Shown one piece after another: positions 1-22,195 of a DNA stretch of 64,000 nt. Position numbers and translations under genes: made by a program. Every line of letters begins with the position of its first letter. The stretch's first letter is position 1. The DNA comes from Ashinkailepas kermadecensis (taxonomy: Eukaryota > Arthropoda > Thecostraca > Neolepadidae): contig JAOTOM010004354.1 in the NCBI GenBank assembly GCA_034440615.1, forward strand, positions 206,635 through 270,634. The letters are read 5' to 3'. The notes beneath the pieces are model-generated. The model saw nothing but the letters and a program-made list of their open reading frames with translations. It was not told where the DNA came from and did not search any database.

Positions 1-230
1 CATGGCATGAAGCATGGCGGGCATGGGTAAGCAATTCCTTTTTGCAATCCACATCAGTTAGGTCAGAGATGCATTTACCAAATGACATGGTGCATGTGCA
101 GATATCGGAAGAACGCAAAATCAGGGAGGAGCAACGTTGCGACTCGGAGCCATTGCAACTGATTACTTCAACACACCGGTCACCTGCCTCCTGTATGGTA
201 TATTTAGTCAGCAATGACTTCAGCGAAATT

Positions 231-480
231 ATCTGCGTGAAGTGGCCAACCAGTGGCGAGATCAGAGCTGCGTGTGAAGTGGCCAACTAGTGGCGAGATC
301 AGAGCTGCGTGTGAAGTGGCCAACTAGTGGCGAGATCAGAGCTGCGTGTGAAGTGGCCAACCAGTGGCGAGATCAGAGCTGCGTGTGAAGTAGCCAACCA
401 GTGGCGAGATCAGAGCTGCGTGTGAAGTGGCCAACCAGTGGCGAGATCAGAGCTGCGTGTGAAGTGGCCGACCAGTGGCA
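231..480. repeat. 37-bp minisatellite
   Basis: About 6.5 head-to-tail copies of a unit of about 37 bp that includes GTGAAGTGGCCAAC and GGCGAGATCAGAGCTGC. Copies differ by a few substitutions (CCAACCAG or CCAACTAG). The array runs almost directly into the next, unrelated-looking array, which shares only the words GGCGAGAT and GAGCTG. No coding function is inferred. Confidence 0.9.
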
Positions 481-531
481 GGGTCAGGGCTCTGTGTGAA
501 GTTGCCAACCAGCCAAGATATTGAGACAGTG

Positions 532-1806
532 TGTGGAGCGGCTGACCCGGAGATGGGAGCTGTGTGGAGCGGCTGACCCGGAGATGGGAGCTGTGTGGAG
601 CGGCTGACCCGGCGAGATGGGAGCTGTGTGGAGCGGCTGACCCGGCGAGATGGGAGCTGTGTGGAGCGGCTGACCCGGCGAGATGGGAGCTGTGTGGAGC
701 GGCTGACCCGGCGAGATGGGAGCTGTGTGGAGCGGCTGACCCGGAGATGGGAGCTGTGTGGAGCGGCTGACCCGGCGAGATGGGAGCTGTGTGGAGCGGC
801 TGACCCGGCGAGATGGGAGCTGTGTGCAGCGGCTGACCCGGCGAGATGGGAGCTGTGTGGAGCGGCTGACCCGGCGAGATGGGAGCTGTGTGGAGCGGCT
901 GACCCGGCGAGATGGGAGCTGTGTGGAGCGGCTGACCCGGAGATGGGAGCTGTGTGGAGCGGCTGACCCGGCGAGATGGGAGCTGTGTGGAGCGGCTGAC
1001 CCGGCGAGATGGGAGCTGTGTGGAGCGGCTGACCCGGCGAGATGGGAGCTGTGTGGAGCGGCTGACCCGGAGATGGGAGCTGTGTGGAGCGGCTGACCGG
1101 GAGATGGGAACTGTGTGGAGCGGCTGACCCGGCGAGATGGGAGCTGTGTGGAGCGGCTGACCCGGAGATGGGAGCTGTGTGGAGCGGCTGACCCGGCGAG
1201 ATGGGAGCTGTGTGGAGCGGCTGACCCGGCGAGATGGGAGCTGTGTGGAGCGGCTGACCCGGCGAGATGGGAGCTGTGTGGAGCGGCTGACCCGGCGAGA
1301 TGGGAGCTGTGTGGAGCGGCTGACCCGGAGATGGGAGCTGTGTGGAGCGGCTGACCCGGCGAGATGGGAGCTGTGTGGAGCGGCTGACCCGGCGAGATGG
1401 GAGCTGTGTGGAGCGGCTGACCCGGAGATGGGAGCTGTGTGGAGCGGCTGACCCGGCGAGATGGGAGCTGTGTGGAGCGGCTGACCCGGCGAGATGGGAG
1501 CTGTGTGGAGCGGCTGACCCGGCGAGATGGGAGCTGTGTGGAGCGGCTGACCCGGCGAGATGGGAGCTGTGTGGAGCGGCTGACCCGGAGATGGGAGCTG
1601 TGTGGAGCGGCTGACCCGGAGATGGGAGCTGTGTGGAGCGGCTGACCCGGCGAGATGGGAGCTGTGTGGAGCGGCTGACCCGGAGATGGGAGCTGTGTGG
1701 AGCGGCTGACCCGGCGAGATGGGAGCTGTGTGGAGCGGCTGACCCGGAGATGGGAGCTGTGTGGAGCGGCTGACCCGGCGAGATGGGAGCTGTGTGCAGC
1801 GGCTGA
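532..1806. repeat. 31/33-bp minisatellite
   Basis: About 39 tandem copies of a GC-rich unit reading roughly TGTGTGGAGCGGCTGACCCG then GCGAGATGGGAGC. Two length classes are interspersed: 33 bp, and 31 bp lacking the dinucleotide CG after CCGG. The unit is open in several frames, so it produces long repetitive reading frames on both strands (up to 478 codons). These are artefacts of stop-free repetition, because the 31/33 mixture would scramble any frame. It lies on the 3' side of the Rab11 exons, probably in the last intron or downstream flank. Confidence 0.95.
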
Positions 1807-3197
1807 CGGGCGGATTCTTGCGAGAACTTGAGAAACGGACATGCATCTGAATATTTCAATCCTTTTATTGTTCACGTGATTATAACGTGTAATTCAAGTG
1901 CTCATACCACCTTGCTTACTTTCGGAGATGCCTATTTTGAGCCTAATCATGTCAGAGGCGGATCCAAGGGAGGGGGAAATTGCAACAAGTGACCGGTTTT
2001 CTCAAAGCGCCATCATTTACGTTGCCATTTGAAAGTTCGGAGGGTGGAGCAGGACAAACGGCAATAATGCATCACAAGCAGTGGCGGAGCCAGACATTTG
2101 TCAAATGGCGTACCCAGCTTAGTATTCGTGACATATATACAAATGTTCAACACACTTTCAGCAAAGACCAGAGAAAAGAGGAAAACGCACTCATTTGAGA
2201 CGAAAACTTCAGTATGCTCGAATGCACTCCCCTGCCGGTCGGGGCAACGAATCTTTCCGCCGAATGAAAATTCGAACTTAGCTCCTCTGAGGAAAATATG
2301 CCCCTTACATGAAAATGCATACATCCGCTCCTGGCCCATGTCCTTCCTCATATGATTTCCTGGTGATGCCTTTGACCAAAAACCTCTCTGTAAGCATTGA
2401 TATAATGTAAGAATGACAAAGCAATAGGTATTGTGACACTGGCTGCAAAGAAGTGCTAGCAATGAACAAAAGATATCACCCATTTTAGCCTCCCGACTGC
2501 ACCGTTGACTGTTCTATATATACGTGTACGGACGTAAAATGGTGCTTTGGACCACTAAGAGTAAATTATACCCAACTATGCACAATCGTATCGACGAAGA
2601 ACACGAACACAGCCCAGAATGGGTTTCGTTATTTTTCACCATTTTTTTCCTCCTGACTTCGCCGTTGCAATAAATGACATTTTGACATCCAGCAGAATTT
2701 GCGTTAGCCATTCAGTTTTGAAATCGGCCCAAAGGATTCTAAATCTTAGGGAAGGGTGGCGGAATCGCCCCCTCCTCTCTACAGACTCAGATCTAACAGA
2801 ATCCTACCGCAATAAGGGTAAATACTTGGCTAAACACCATGCATTTCCCTTTATACGGCCTCGTGCACTTAAATATTTTTTTCCATTCTAAACAAAACAT
2901 GGACATCAAACTGGCGATTAAAATAAGGTTAAGCCGACCGCAGAGTAATACAAAGCGATACACGTCGATCTAGATACGACACGACAAAAGCCCTTCGGTG
3001 TGCCGCTGCTATGTGCAACATAGTTGGTTGTTGGTAGTATACGAAAGGAACTACTATCTAATGTTGTCCGACACAATGTGTAATAAAGTGGCACTACTGA
3101 AGCTGCTGCGTGCTGGGGGTGTGACCGGGTCAGCGTGGTGAGCAGATCGCTACCGAGCCCACCCAGCCGTAGAACACGGCGGCCACCGCTGCCACAC
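1807..3197. other. non-coding stretch, probably Rab11 intron
   Basis: AT-rich sequence with no recognisable exon, repeat array or element. Short open frames of 65-156 codons exist on both strands but lack family resemblance. The missing terminal Rab11 exon (prenylation tail) was looked for here and not found. Confidence 0.5.
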
Positions 3198-12632
<9,435 letters not shown>

Positions 12633-13213
12633 GATGTGAACTTACAGCACAACTTATCACACCTGAGGTCTAAGCCTTGATTGAGCACCTGAAAAAAATT
12701 CAGCATGTGTTAATATGAAAACGTTAATACAACAAAGTTCAATGAAATCATTGCTGGCAAAGCATACCTTCAACTTTGCCACATTTAAGCATTCAAAGAA
12801 TGAAATTAACAATTTGCAATGGTTGTGGGACATTTAGATATACAATGGCAGGTAGGAAATTGGACATTGCTGAGGGAGAGATGTAGGTGTAATAGCTTCA
12901 AGTTACCTTAAAGCAGGCAAAACAACATAATTCAGCCAGTATCATGGCAAATGTGCAACTCCACATGGAACACTGTGTACAGGCATGGACCCTTACTTAG
13001 AGAGACATCCAGGCATGCTAGAAATTAGAAATGCTAGAGTGTAGCACAAAGCTACTTTACTGCCTAACCTCATTTGGAGAAAAAAAAAGTTCCAAACAAC
13101 TTGGAAAAAGTTTTAAATGATATAATTCTTCATTTTTTTCAACTAAGAAATATAGCTGAGCCTAACCTGTCTTTGAAGAACAATTCACTTTTTTCTCTAA
13201 ATTTCCTTTTTTC

Positions 13214-14207
13214 TTAACACGCACCCTGGAGGGCCTCTGAAAATTATGCGCACTGGAGGGGGGGGGAGGAGGAGGGGCCGATTCCGCCCCTAAGATCTCG
13301 GCTCTTATTAAAAGCTGGAGTAACGAAATTCACAAGGTGGATGGGTACAGTAGTGAACTCTATTGTGTGCAAATTTCATGACCTTAGGTCAATATCTTCA
13401 AGGTCAAATGAGGTCACACATGTCATGATTTTCTTGTTTTGCGTGGCTTGGCTTGTCATGGTCATGGATCGCTGTGATTTTGTTTAAATGCTCCAAAATG
13501 GGCATCAATGATGTTTTGGACATCACTAATGATGCAATACAGATTCCAGACCCAGCATTTGACCTCAGATCACCTATATAGCAGCACTGTATCAGGTCAG
13601 TTACCTGTTCGTTACCGGAACCGGGCCGCCCGCCCGACTGCTCCGTCGGGCAGCTCGGCGCAATCGACTTCGCGAAGAAAGCAGTGAAGTACATGAATAA
13701 AATATGGAAACACTTAGGTGCACAATGACAAACAGTAGTTTTCAGAATGTGTACGGAGTAACATGCAAAGCGACATCAATCGCATGACAGTCATTTGCAT
13801 TTATGACAACATTCCAGTTGACCAAGGTTGGTTCCATTAACCTGTCATGAACTTGACTTGACTTGACCTCGGTGACCTAACATGACCTTGAAACTATATA
13901 GCATAACAATATACATCAAACAAGTCGCTAGTGTTGCCAAGAACACTTCAATTTTGCCAACATACGGGAAGCGCATCAGCGCCGATTTTTTTTGGTCAGG
14001 CACTACAGAATGTTTTGACTTTAATGGCCCCTAACTTGAAAAAGTTTTGTCGATTTCCGTTTTTTTCTTGCTTTAAACGACGCGCCGGACACTTCTAAGC
14101 AGGTACGCAAAAAATGGCATATATCGACCGGTAAAATCTGGAGTTATGTACGAAAAACCGGAGGGATGGGCGGATTTCGCCCCCCCCCCCTCCAGTGCAT
14201 GTGTTAA
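13214..14207. mobile_element. TTAA-flanked element with GC-rich inverted ends
   Basis: TTAA sits at both borders (13214-13217 and 14204-14207). Inward from it, ends read CACGCACCCTGGAGGG on the left and, inverted, CACATGCACTGGAGGG on the right, with G runs of up to 13. This fits a non-autonomous DNA transposon using TTAA (piggyBac- or Kolobok-like). No transposase is present. A small GC-rich island (13617-13690) lies inside. It sits just upstream of Rab11 coding exon 1. Confidence 0.45.
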
Positions 14208-16554
14208 AATATCCCAACTTAAAAAACCTAGGCAACCCTAACCATGCCTAACCCCAGTGATTGCTCTATGGAAATACAATATATGTAAAACTTGTTCTGT
14301 GAAAACCTTTAGGCATAATAATACAGATATTTCTTCTTTCATCAGGCAGTTCTGATTTGAACACCCTGCTGTACTTGTTTGAGCACCTCACACCTAATGA
14401 GAAACCACCATTGTAACACTGGTGCTGCCTTTGTCACATCTGTCCCATTTGCCACACTTTGGAAGGAATGTAAACAACAGCACATCATTGTATAAAAATA
14501 CTGGATATATTAACCATGGTAACATACTAATCAACCTTGAAGACTAGCCTTGCTTCTTTATATTTAATTTTGCTTGACTGACATTAGAAACCTTGTGTGA
14601 CAACTATCTATTAGCAGATGTAGTGGCTATTCTAAGTAAAATCAATTCTGCTTAAGTTACACTTCAGGTTCCTGTTATTTGCCCCATATATTTGATAACT
14701 TCTTTAATCTAGGGGGGTTGGGATACCTGCAGATTCAGGCTCCCCTCAATCAGCCATGGAACTCATCTCTGGGTGACATGAACTCAAGAATTAAAGAATT
14801 TGGGAAACCAACCAGGTGAGAATTGTGTGCCACAGGTATGTTGGTGGGAGGTGAGTGGTAGGTTAAATGATGCAAGACAAGATGATGCTTTAAGTATTCC
14901 TTGATTTTTTTTGTGTATTATTGCAATTCAAGGCATCCACAAGACAAGTTTTACACACATTTTACCTTCATAAAGCAAACAAAGGCATTTGGTTTGGTTA
15001 AGTTAGGCTTTTGCTGCAAGGTTATATTAATTTTATATTTTTTTGTTTTGGAAAACTGGAAAAAATGACTTCTTTAAAAACAGATTAGACTAGGTTAGGC
15101 TAAGTTTTTTATTAACAAATTTTGGATAACAAATTCCTTGAAAATATAATTTTTGTTGAAGAATTTGCTCTTTGTTTACATGGAAGATTAGGCCAGGTTA
15201 GGTCATGTTATATTTTTCTATATTTTGAACATTGCTTTTTATACTATATTAACCAACTGCAAGCCACTTTTTGGTTGTAATTTTAGTAAATTTGCAGATC
15301 AAGGTAAAATTGTATTCTTTGGAATTTTTTGTTTCAATATGGTGTATTTTAAAGTGAAAAAGACCATGTAACCACTCATTTTCCCTGCAAATGATTACTT
15401 TTAAGTCAATGGCAGTTGACACAATTGATGACATAGGCATGATATGGAGGAAATGTGCTACAATATTGACAGTATTTTATGAGTTAATGCTAGAAACATT
15501 TACATACCTTAATGGGATCATATGGGCTGTGTCTCATCCATTTGTAACTTGATGGTTGTTGGACTGACCAGTAAGGCTCTCTGACTGCAGCTTATAAAGC
15601 CTTGATGCTTCAAGAAGGAAATTATGAATCTTGCGGTCATGAAATTCCTTTAAAAAACAAATACTGGCAGACCTTGGAACAATTTGAGCAAATAACCTCA
15701 CTGAGAATGACACTGTTGTCGAAAAATTAGAAACATAAATGTTTGTCCTCAAAAGAAAGCTCAACAATTTTCTTAGATATTGGAGCTCAACCGGCACACA
15801 GCAAAGCTAAATTTACACTGATGTGCATGGCTGCATGTGGTTTGTCTACAGACTACTAAATAAATAAATCAGAAGAAATAAAATAAAATAGCCTAACCTA
15901 ACCTAGACCAAGATGATGTAGCATAATATATCAAATAGATTAAAGCATAATATAATCTAACATAAACTAACCTAACCAGAAAACCAGAATCATCCCAAAC
16001 AAACTTTTTCCACCATGACGTCATCAAATCTTGCCAACATTGCTAGCACTGCTATTAATGTTAGCAGCATAGCAAGGAACTTCCAGCTTGGATCAAAGGT
16101 TATGGCCACATGTGCCTCTGGAAATATTCTGTGTTGGAATGAGTATGGAACTATGCCAGAAACATAAGGTTTTTGATGTCAGAGTATTGAATCAAGTGCA
16201 TGTATTTGTAGAGTGAATTTTATGCTTATGTATTTCTTTGCCAACTGAAAAGTAGTCATTTGTGGAGAAAATGAGTGGTCACATTGTCTTAATCACATTA
16301 AAATAAATTTTATTGAAAACAAAATCCAAAGATTCAAAATTTACCTTGATCTGCAATATGCCATTTTACCTCCCAACAGAAAAGCGTGCATTTGCACAAG
16401 AAATCAGTGGTCACATGCAGAGTGGGAAACTTACTTTCCGGGTTGGGAGTCGGAGTGCATACCGATTTCTTTCCGGATTTCTTTTCATAGACATTATTTT
16501 GTATGCATAGAATCTGTTTACCAGTAACCAACCAGAAAAACCTAAATCAGTACC
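14208..16554. other. AT-rich spacer with old interspersed repeats
   Basis: No gene seen. Segment 15260-15440 (minus) resembles 16240-16350 and 50880-51060 (plus), sharing words such as ATGATGTCATCAA and AAAATGAGTGGT, so an old interspersed family is present. Short TAACC and TTAGG-like runs occur near 15095-15210 and 15890-15975. Confidence 0.5.
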
Positions 16555-17500
16555 TACATAATATGCATAAGTAATATCAATCTCATTTTTGGTCAAATGA
16601 AATGTCAAAACATAGGAACAAAGAAGTGAACAATGGATGGCACCGCCCGGCAGTGACTCGTAATAATCATCACTTTCATTTCTCATAACTCACAGGAGCA
16701 ATGTGCTTTCCTTTCACTTTTGGTCTCAGTACAAGGCTAGCCATATGAAAAACAAACAAAATACTTTACACTTCACCCTCAGCTCAGAGCGCATACCTAC
16801 CTACGCAGCCAATTTCCCACATAATACAAACGCAACTTCGCTACCGCACACACCAGTTGGATGTGATCAAAGCAAAGGATCAGTCAAGGTCTTGTGTTTG
16901 TAGCATGACACTGTTAGCATGTGTTCAAAGTTGCTAATGGTTATGATGTCATATAAAAACTACCTCGCATTGATTGGTTGACTGACAGATTTCGAAACAG
17001 AAAATGCCAACGCAGCCAATTCCGATAGGTGGCCTCCGGGACTCCTGAGAATGTCTCTTAAAACTGTCAAACTTTCCCACTATAGGGTGGTAGGAACACA
17101 GGTTTTCTGAGACGCTGCTCCAAAGCTGGAGAACAGTGTACTCAGTGTGCATGCACATCATTTTGCAAGTTGCAGTTGGCACGTTGTTGTCGGCAGTTGA
17201 GGTTGAGATTTCAGGAAATTGAGGTTTGGCAATTAGTGGTTGAGATTGATAAAGGGTGTGAGGATGTGGTCTGGCTGCTGACTGCTACAAACAAGTGGTT
17301 AGTTTGAGTGGTGACCGTAAGTGGCATAACCAGCAATTTTTTGGGTGTCGTTCTGTTTGTTTTATTGATATCTTTGTTCCCACATTTGTGTTGGAGTACA
17401 TGTGAAGCCCATCCTATCCAGTATGAAACTGGAGTGCAAAAATGTTTTCAGAGATAAAATATCTTAAGGAGTGCCTTAATTCCCACACTGGTCACATGTT
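16555..17500 (+). repeat. inverted duplicate of the ZRANB2 promoter region (decayed copy)
   Basis: This segment matches 51280-52165 in inverted orientation over about 0.9 kb, with many substitutions and small indels. Shared landmarks include GGTGGCCTCCGGGACTCC, TTTCCCACTATAGGGTGG and GTGACCGTAAGTG. CpG sites of the other copy are mostly TpG or CpA here: the NRF1-type TGCGCATGCGCA appears as TGTGCATGCACA. It faces the plus strand and leads into no recognised gene. Confidence 0.85.
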
Positions 17501-18189
17501 AAGCACATTCATAACCATTACACTGGAAAAAGTAATTCCAAGAAATCAATAACTACCTGAAACTGCAAATTTATTTATATTTTACATGCTTTGTCTTCTT
17601 TGCTCAGTGCAGCCATTTTAGGTTTCCAGCACTCAATAGGTAGCATTTGAGTGACGTCACATTTTCCCAAGGAATGCTGACTGCCAAAACTGCAGGAGCA
17701 TTGTGCACATTTTTTTCTACCCAACACCAGTTCCTGCTTGCAGCAGTTAACATTTTTCCTGGAAGAAGTACATTTTGTTGAGCCTACTTGTAATGCCCTA
17801 CTTTTTCACCTTTCCTTAAACAAAATATACATTCAGCAAGTAGGACACTTACAAGAGGTCCCTGTCCAATATTCATGACTAACTTAAGAGGTAGGCTGAC
17901 GATATGAAAATTAAACATTTAATTCCCATCAGAGAAACGTAAATTGAGGGTAAAATAAAAATAAAAACAAAGAATAAAAATCACTGCGATCCAACAGCCA
18001 AAAACACAGTCTATAAGCTTTAACACTTCGCAGACCAGTTCACATCCAGACAACTGTCAAAAATGTCAAGCGACTCAACCTGGATGAAATACGATGGTTG
18101 TTCTTGTGCTGCTTAAAAACCCGAGCAACTCCAGGGCAATAAACTTCAACGTGGATCTCACGAAACACAACAAACGTCGCGAAAATGGT

Positions 18190-18240
18190 GGACCAGGTGA
18201 CGCCCCCGCGCATGCGCACAACAGCGGGATGAGATATCGG
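18190..18240. promoter_or_regulatory. NRF1-type motif, candidate Rab11 promoter
   Basis: CGCGCATGCGCA at 18207-18218 matches the palindromic NRF1 consensus. A CCATTTT word that could bind YY1 lies 20 bp away, in a small GC-rich patch. It lies 5.5 kb upstream of Rab11 coding exon 1, whose 5' UTR is evidently spliced. A donor-like CCAG then GTTGAGT near 18080 (minus) would fit a non-coding first exon. This is inference from motifs only. Confidence 0.35.
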
Positions 18241-18709
18241 TGCACAGAGCAGCATGGGCCTCTGCAATCAGCTGATGGCTGCTGTGATACACATGAATTC
18301 CAGAGAAATCTGAAGGTGGGCGTAAGGAGTGCCTTCAGTTGACGTCAGGACCGCGTGTGTCCGATATGCCACGCCACAGAAAACGCAGCCGAAGACACGT
18401 GTGGTGGTGAGATGCTGGTGGGAGTGCGTTGGGTTGGATTATTTAGAACAGTATTTAGAGTAAGCAGGGGCATTGTTTTATATACTTCTGAGGAGGAAAG
18501 TGACCCCTCAATGTTGGCTTTGCCACCCCTTAATAATTTTAACTTTCAACATGGGACCTTATTGATTGTGCTCCCAAATTCATTTGGCCTGCACATTGCC
18601 TTCATGTATTTTGCTCCCCCCCCCCGAATATTTTTCAGAAGTCAACGTTTTGTCAACACCCAGATTCAAGTCATGGTGAAGTTTTGTACTAATTTTATTT
18701 GTTCGAGCC

Positions 18710-19070
18710 CAGTAGCGCCTAGCTCTACTGGGCCCAGTAGCTCTAGGCCCTGGCCGTATCCTGGGGGCCCATCTCGACGCGCGAAGAGCGTTGAAATTTG
18801 TCTTTCTTTACCCGCTGGGGACAAGTGACAACTGGTGCCCGAGGCCGCATAAAAAAGCGCCGATCACCAAAACGTACCGGGGCCCCTAGAAATACGCATG
18901 GGGTTCTCACAGCGCGCCAGGTTTCATATAAATGCATTGAGGAGCATCAATTAATTGATGCTCCCCAGTTAAGCTAAAGTACTTTAGCTTACCTTACTAC
19001 TTTAACCCTTTAACCTTACGAACTTAGACAAACCTCAGCACGGTTTAAAGCGTGCAAAGGTTTGTCTAAT
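18710..19070. repeat. cluster of perfect palindromes and cruciform-forming repeats
   Basis: CTACTGGGCCCAGTAG is a perfect 16-bp palindrome near 18725. A 24-bp perfect palindrome (GGAGCATCAATT and its complement) fills 18941-18964. A 20-bp perfect palindrome (AAGCTAAAGT and its complement) fills 18971-18990, only 6 bp later. At 19024-19069, 12-bp arms TTAGACAAACCT and complement enclose a second nested stem (GCACG/CGTGC). No transposase or RNA family is recognised. Confidence 0.85.
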
Positions 19071-19374
19071 GGATCAGTGCACCCGTTGGTGTACCGATGG
19101 CTCCTAGGGCTCTTTTGGAACCCTTGGAAGTGTATTGAGGGTCCCTAAGGCGTGTTGAAACCCAACCAACAATTTAGTGTGGTCCTGACCGGGGCACATT
19201 AGGCTGCCGGTGTGTTTCGAGTGTGTCCGGGCGGGTTTTACGATGCCGTCTGCTACGTTCTAGGAAGTGATCCACACTGGGCTACTGTGCGGTATCGCAC
19301 CCTGCAGCCACGGTAGCGGCGTAACCAAGAGGGCGAAGGGGCAGCCCCCTGGAGGATCTGAGGGGCCCTCAAGG

Positions 19375-19413
19375 CGTCGGTGCAGGGGCCCTTGTGGGCC
19401 CCCTGCACCGACG
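19375..19413. repeat. GC-rich perfect hairpin
   Basis: Arms CGTCGGTGCAGGGGCCC and its complement surround a loop of about 4 nt. It belongs to the same hairpin-dense zone as 18710-19070 and could be an end of the same unknown element. Confidence 0.85.
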
Positions 19414-19519
19414 TGATGGGCCTCTGAGCCGACAATAGGGGCTCCGGGCTGACGGAGTGGGTCCCGGCCGACGAAAAGTACCCTGAGTCAACGGTGAATT
19501 GCAGGGGATCTCTGTCGTC

Positions 19520-19830
19520 GGCGGGATGCGGGGTGCATGGGAGCTGTGGTTGCGGCTTCTCTCGGATTGTGGAAAAGAAAACCAAGACTAAACTGGGTTG
19601 AACCATTCCCTTGCTTTTAGGCGTCATTGTGTGTGTGTTGTTTTTATTCCCTTCACCTCCGCCGATGTATGGGGTTATCTACCGTCCACGGGGTGTGGAG
19701 TATATGGGGGCGCTGTATTTGCGGTTTCTCTCGGGTTGTCTAAAAGAAAACAGATCGAACTGTGTTGAGAATCTCCCCTGTATTTCAGGCACCAGTGTGT
19801 TAGTGTTGTGCTGGGTCCCCCACACCACCA
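19520..19830 (+). repeat. diverged tandem duplication, about 180 bp
   Basis: Two successive segments share the order: TGCGG, TTCTCTCGG, TTGT then AAAAGAAAAC, GAACTG or AAACTG, TTGAGAATC or TTGAACCATTC, then a pyrimidine-rich stretch ending TTTTAG or TTTCAG. The acceptor-like ends are notable, but no exon is recognised downstream. Confidence 0.55.
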
Positions 19831-20372
19831 CCCACTCCCACAACCCCAACCGGCTTGGTGAAGTGTGCACTAACTTCCCTTACGCGCATTTATATGTTGT
19901 GCGAGGTAAAAGTTTTGGGAACACCATATAAGCAGGTGGATGCCACTCGCTAAATCATAATGAATGCATTTTATCATCAATTAATTAATATTAAACTTGT
20001 CGGCGGTTGAATGACTTGTCCCCAGTTAATGCTTTTTGGCGCAAATAGTGTATAATTTTGTGCAATGCATCGCACGAAATAGGTGCCTGTGTTAAGTTCC
20101 AATTGCTGCTTACGCTGGTCCGTAAAGCTACCTAACACCCTTTAATTTTCCTCATTCGCTCGTTCCACCCACTCGCTCCTTATTAATTAATAAAATTGTT
20201 TGGTCCCAAATTTGATCGTCGTCCCTACCTCCCCCATCGATGCACAAACGCAGATAACGGCTGATCATTGCTGTTTTGAAAGCTATGTGGGCCACATCTT
20301 TAAACCAATGACTTCCAAACCTAGGCTATTACCATTATAATAATACCTTGCCATACGGCATAATACGGCATT

Positions 20373-20457
20373 ACCGAGTCCACTCGGGACCAATCGACGT
20401 GAGAGGTCGGCGACGCTATATGACCTAGCGGTTGAATGCGTCGTAAAAGAACCCAAA
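20373..20457 (+). mobile_element. SINE family 2, body-only fragment
   Basis: The fragment carries the SINE core (ACCAATCGACGTGAGAG, then GGCGACGCTATATGACC) and the family-2 3' end CGTCGTAAAAGAACCCAA. The tRNA-Lys-like head is missing, as expected for a 5'-truncated insertion. Confidence 0.8.
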
Positions 20458-20718
20458 GTTCTTCCTCTATGTCTGAACGTAGCAGACAACAGGAAGAAGC
20501 AGTTGTGTCCATGGAGATGAGGAATCCTATTTTTACCCAACCTAATAATATTCATGCCTCCACCGGAGGTGTATTAATGTCTATGTATTTTCCATAATTG
20601 GTTTTCTTTAGATGGCTGTTTTCCTGTTCTTTGCAAGACATACTTTCGTTGCATATGTCTACCATTATCCTCGCCAGCGCGGCGTGCCTTATTTTCAAGG
20701 TATTCCATTATATTTGCC

Positions 20719-20725
20719 TATATAT

Positions 20726-20760
<35 letters not shown>

Positions 20761-20867
20761 CATATATATATACATATATATATATACATATATATACATA
20801 CATATATATATATACATATATATATACAAACATATATATATATATTTATATATGTGGGTGTGGGTGC

Positions 20868-20924
<57 letters not shown>
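20719..20924. repeat. (AT)n microsatellite with (AC)n-like interruptions
   Basis: About 200 bp of TA repeats, broken by TACATA words and a GTGGGTGTGGGTG insert. It lies downstream of the ZRANB2 polyadenylation site. No coding content. Confidence 0.97.
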
Positions 20925-20925
<1 letters not shown>

Positions 20926-21061
20926 CGTGTGTGTGTGCGTGGGTGCATCACGTAGTTCACAAACAGTGATGACATCAGGGTCTTTCTTCCATCTCAGTGA
21001 CAGCCCCGCTTCGCCCATGTTAAGCGGCTCGAGTAGACACCTGGTATTGGGCATCTATTGA

Positions 21062-22195
21062 TTGTTTGACTGTTATTTGGGTCCTAGTGCGCCGTTTGGT
21101 TGGATATTCCTCCGCAGGGATAGTTGCAAGGCTGGAGATCCCTCACCGAACCAGGCGGGTTCAGATCCTTATTTGCGGGGCATATTTTCAAATTGAATAA
21201 GGAAAATTGCAAATTAATATTAGCACGGTACCAAACCGTCCAGACCCCCCCCCGAACACGACCCATCCAGGATAAATAGCCAAGGTCGCAAGAGGTTGCA
21301 AGGCTCATCACTAAAAAAACTCGCTTCCTCGTAAGCGCTTCAATTCTTCATCTGAGCCCTGGTTTATAATCACGACAAACTACTGTACTGAGCCATCCCA
21401 CTGGTTGTCAGTGGAAAATCTCAGCTCACCTCAAATCACGCCCAGCTCTGTTTTGAGTCTCCGTAACTTACGGCTGTACGGCACAGGAACAACCCCCGAG
21501 ATCATTACGCCAATTGCAAGCACTTTCTGCCCGCACAACGCCTGCATGGAAACTCGGTGCAACGTCCGACGGCAGCGCTCATCCACAGCAGTGGTGCTGG
21601 GTGGGGGAGGAGAAAGAACCGCAACACCACCTAGCCGTTCCGGCGGCTATAGTCGCACTCCATTACGCCACAAGTGACGTGGGCTCGGACTTCGGTAGTG
21701 GCCAGACAAAACATGATCAATCTCGCTGGCGAATCCGCTGCGGTCCTCTCTTTATTACTGTTCAATCCCGGAAAGACGAATCACTACAGTGAGACCGTCT
21801 GCAATTAGCACACGGCTACGGCTAAGCGCCTGCGTACCAGCGTACGCCGGACGCCGCCGGGAAAGTAGTCGAAGCTAGTCGCAACATGGCTGAGCTCGGC
21901 AACGCGCCGCACTGTCCGGCTGCAATCAAACGCCGCTGAAACGCCAACCAGAATTACAACCACTGGCCGTCATGCAGCACGCACGCGCGCAGTCACACAC
22001 TAACACACATCCACGCACACACGTCCACGAACATGCACACAGAACACACGTGTGATCGCACATCGCACGGCGAACTCCTTCCCACCGTCACTTCACCAAT
22101 GCAGCCACCGGTTCCGACAAGCTGTTCCATTTGACACGTGACCGACCGCAGCCAACCACAGAAAAGCACGTCGGGTTCGCCGTGCCGGACCGACT
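21062..22195. other. spacer between Rab11 and ZRANB2 3' end
   Basis: Mixed-composition DNA without a supported gene. A diverged copy of the ultra-short retroposon tail (TTATTTGGGTCCTAGTGCGC) lies near 21074-21105. Confidence 0.45.

Noticed and set aside
410..1875. Long minus-strand reading frames of 463-478 codons
   Set aside because: They are stop-free only because a 31/33-bp GC-rich repeat lacks stops in several frames. The length mix would shift frames constantly, and no conserved protein resembles them.
13404..13694. GC-rich 13617-13690 island as an exon
   Set aside because: A donor-like CAG/GTAACT is present on the minus strand, but there is no matching acceptor or protein family. It lies inside the TTAA-flanked element.
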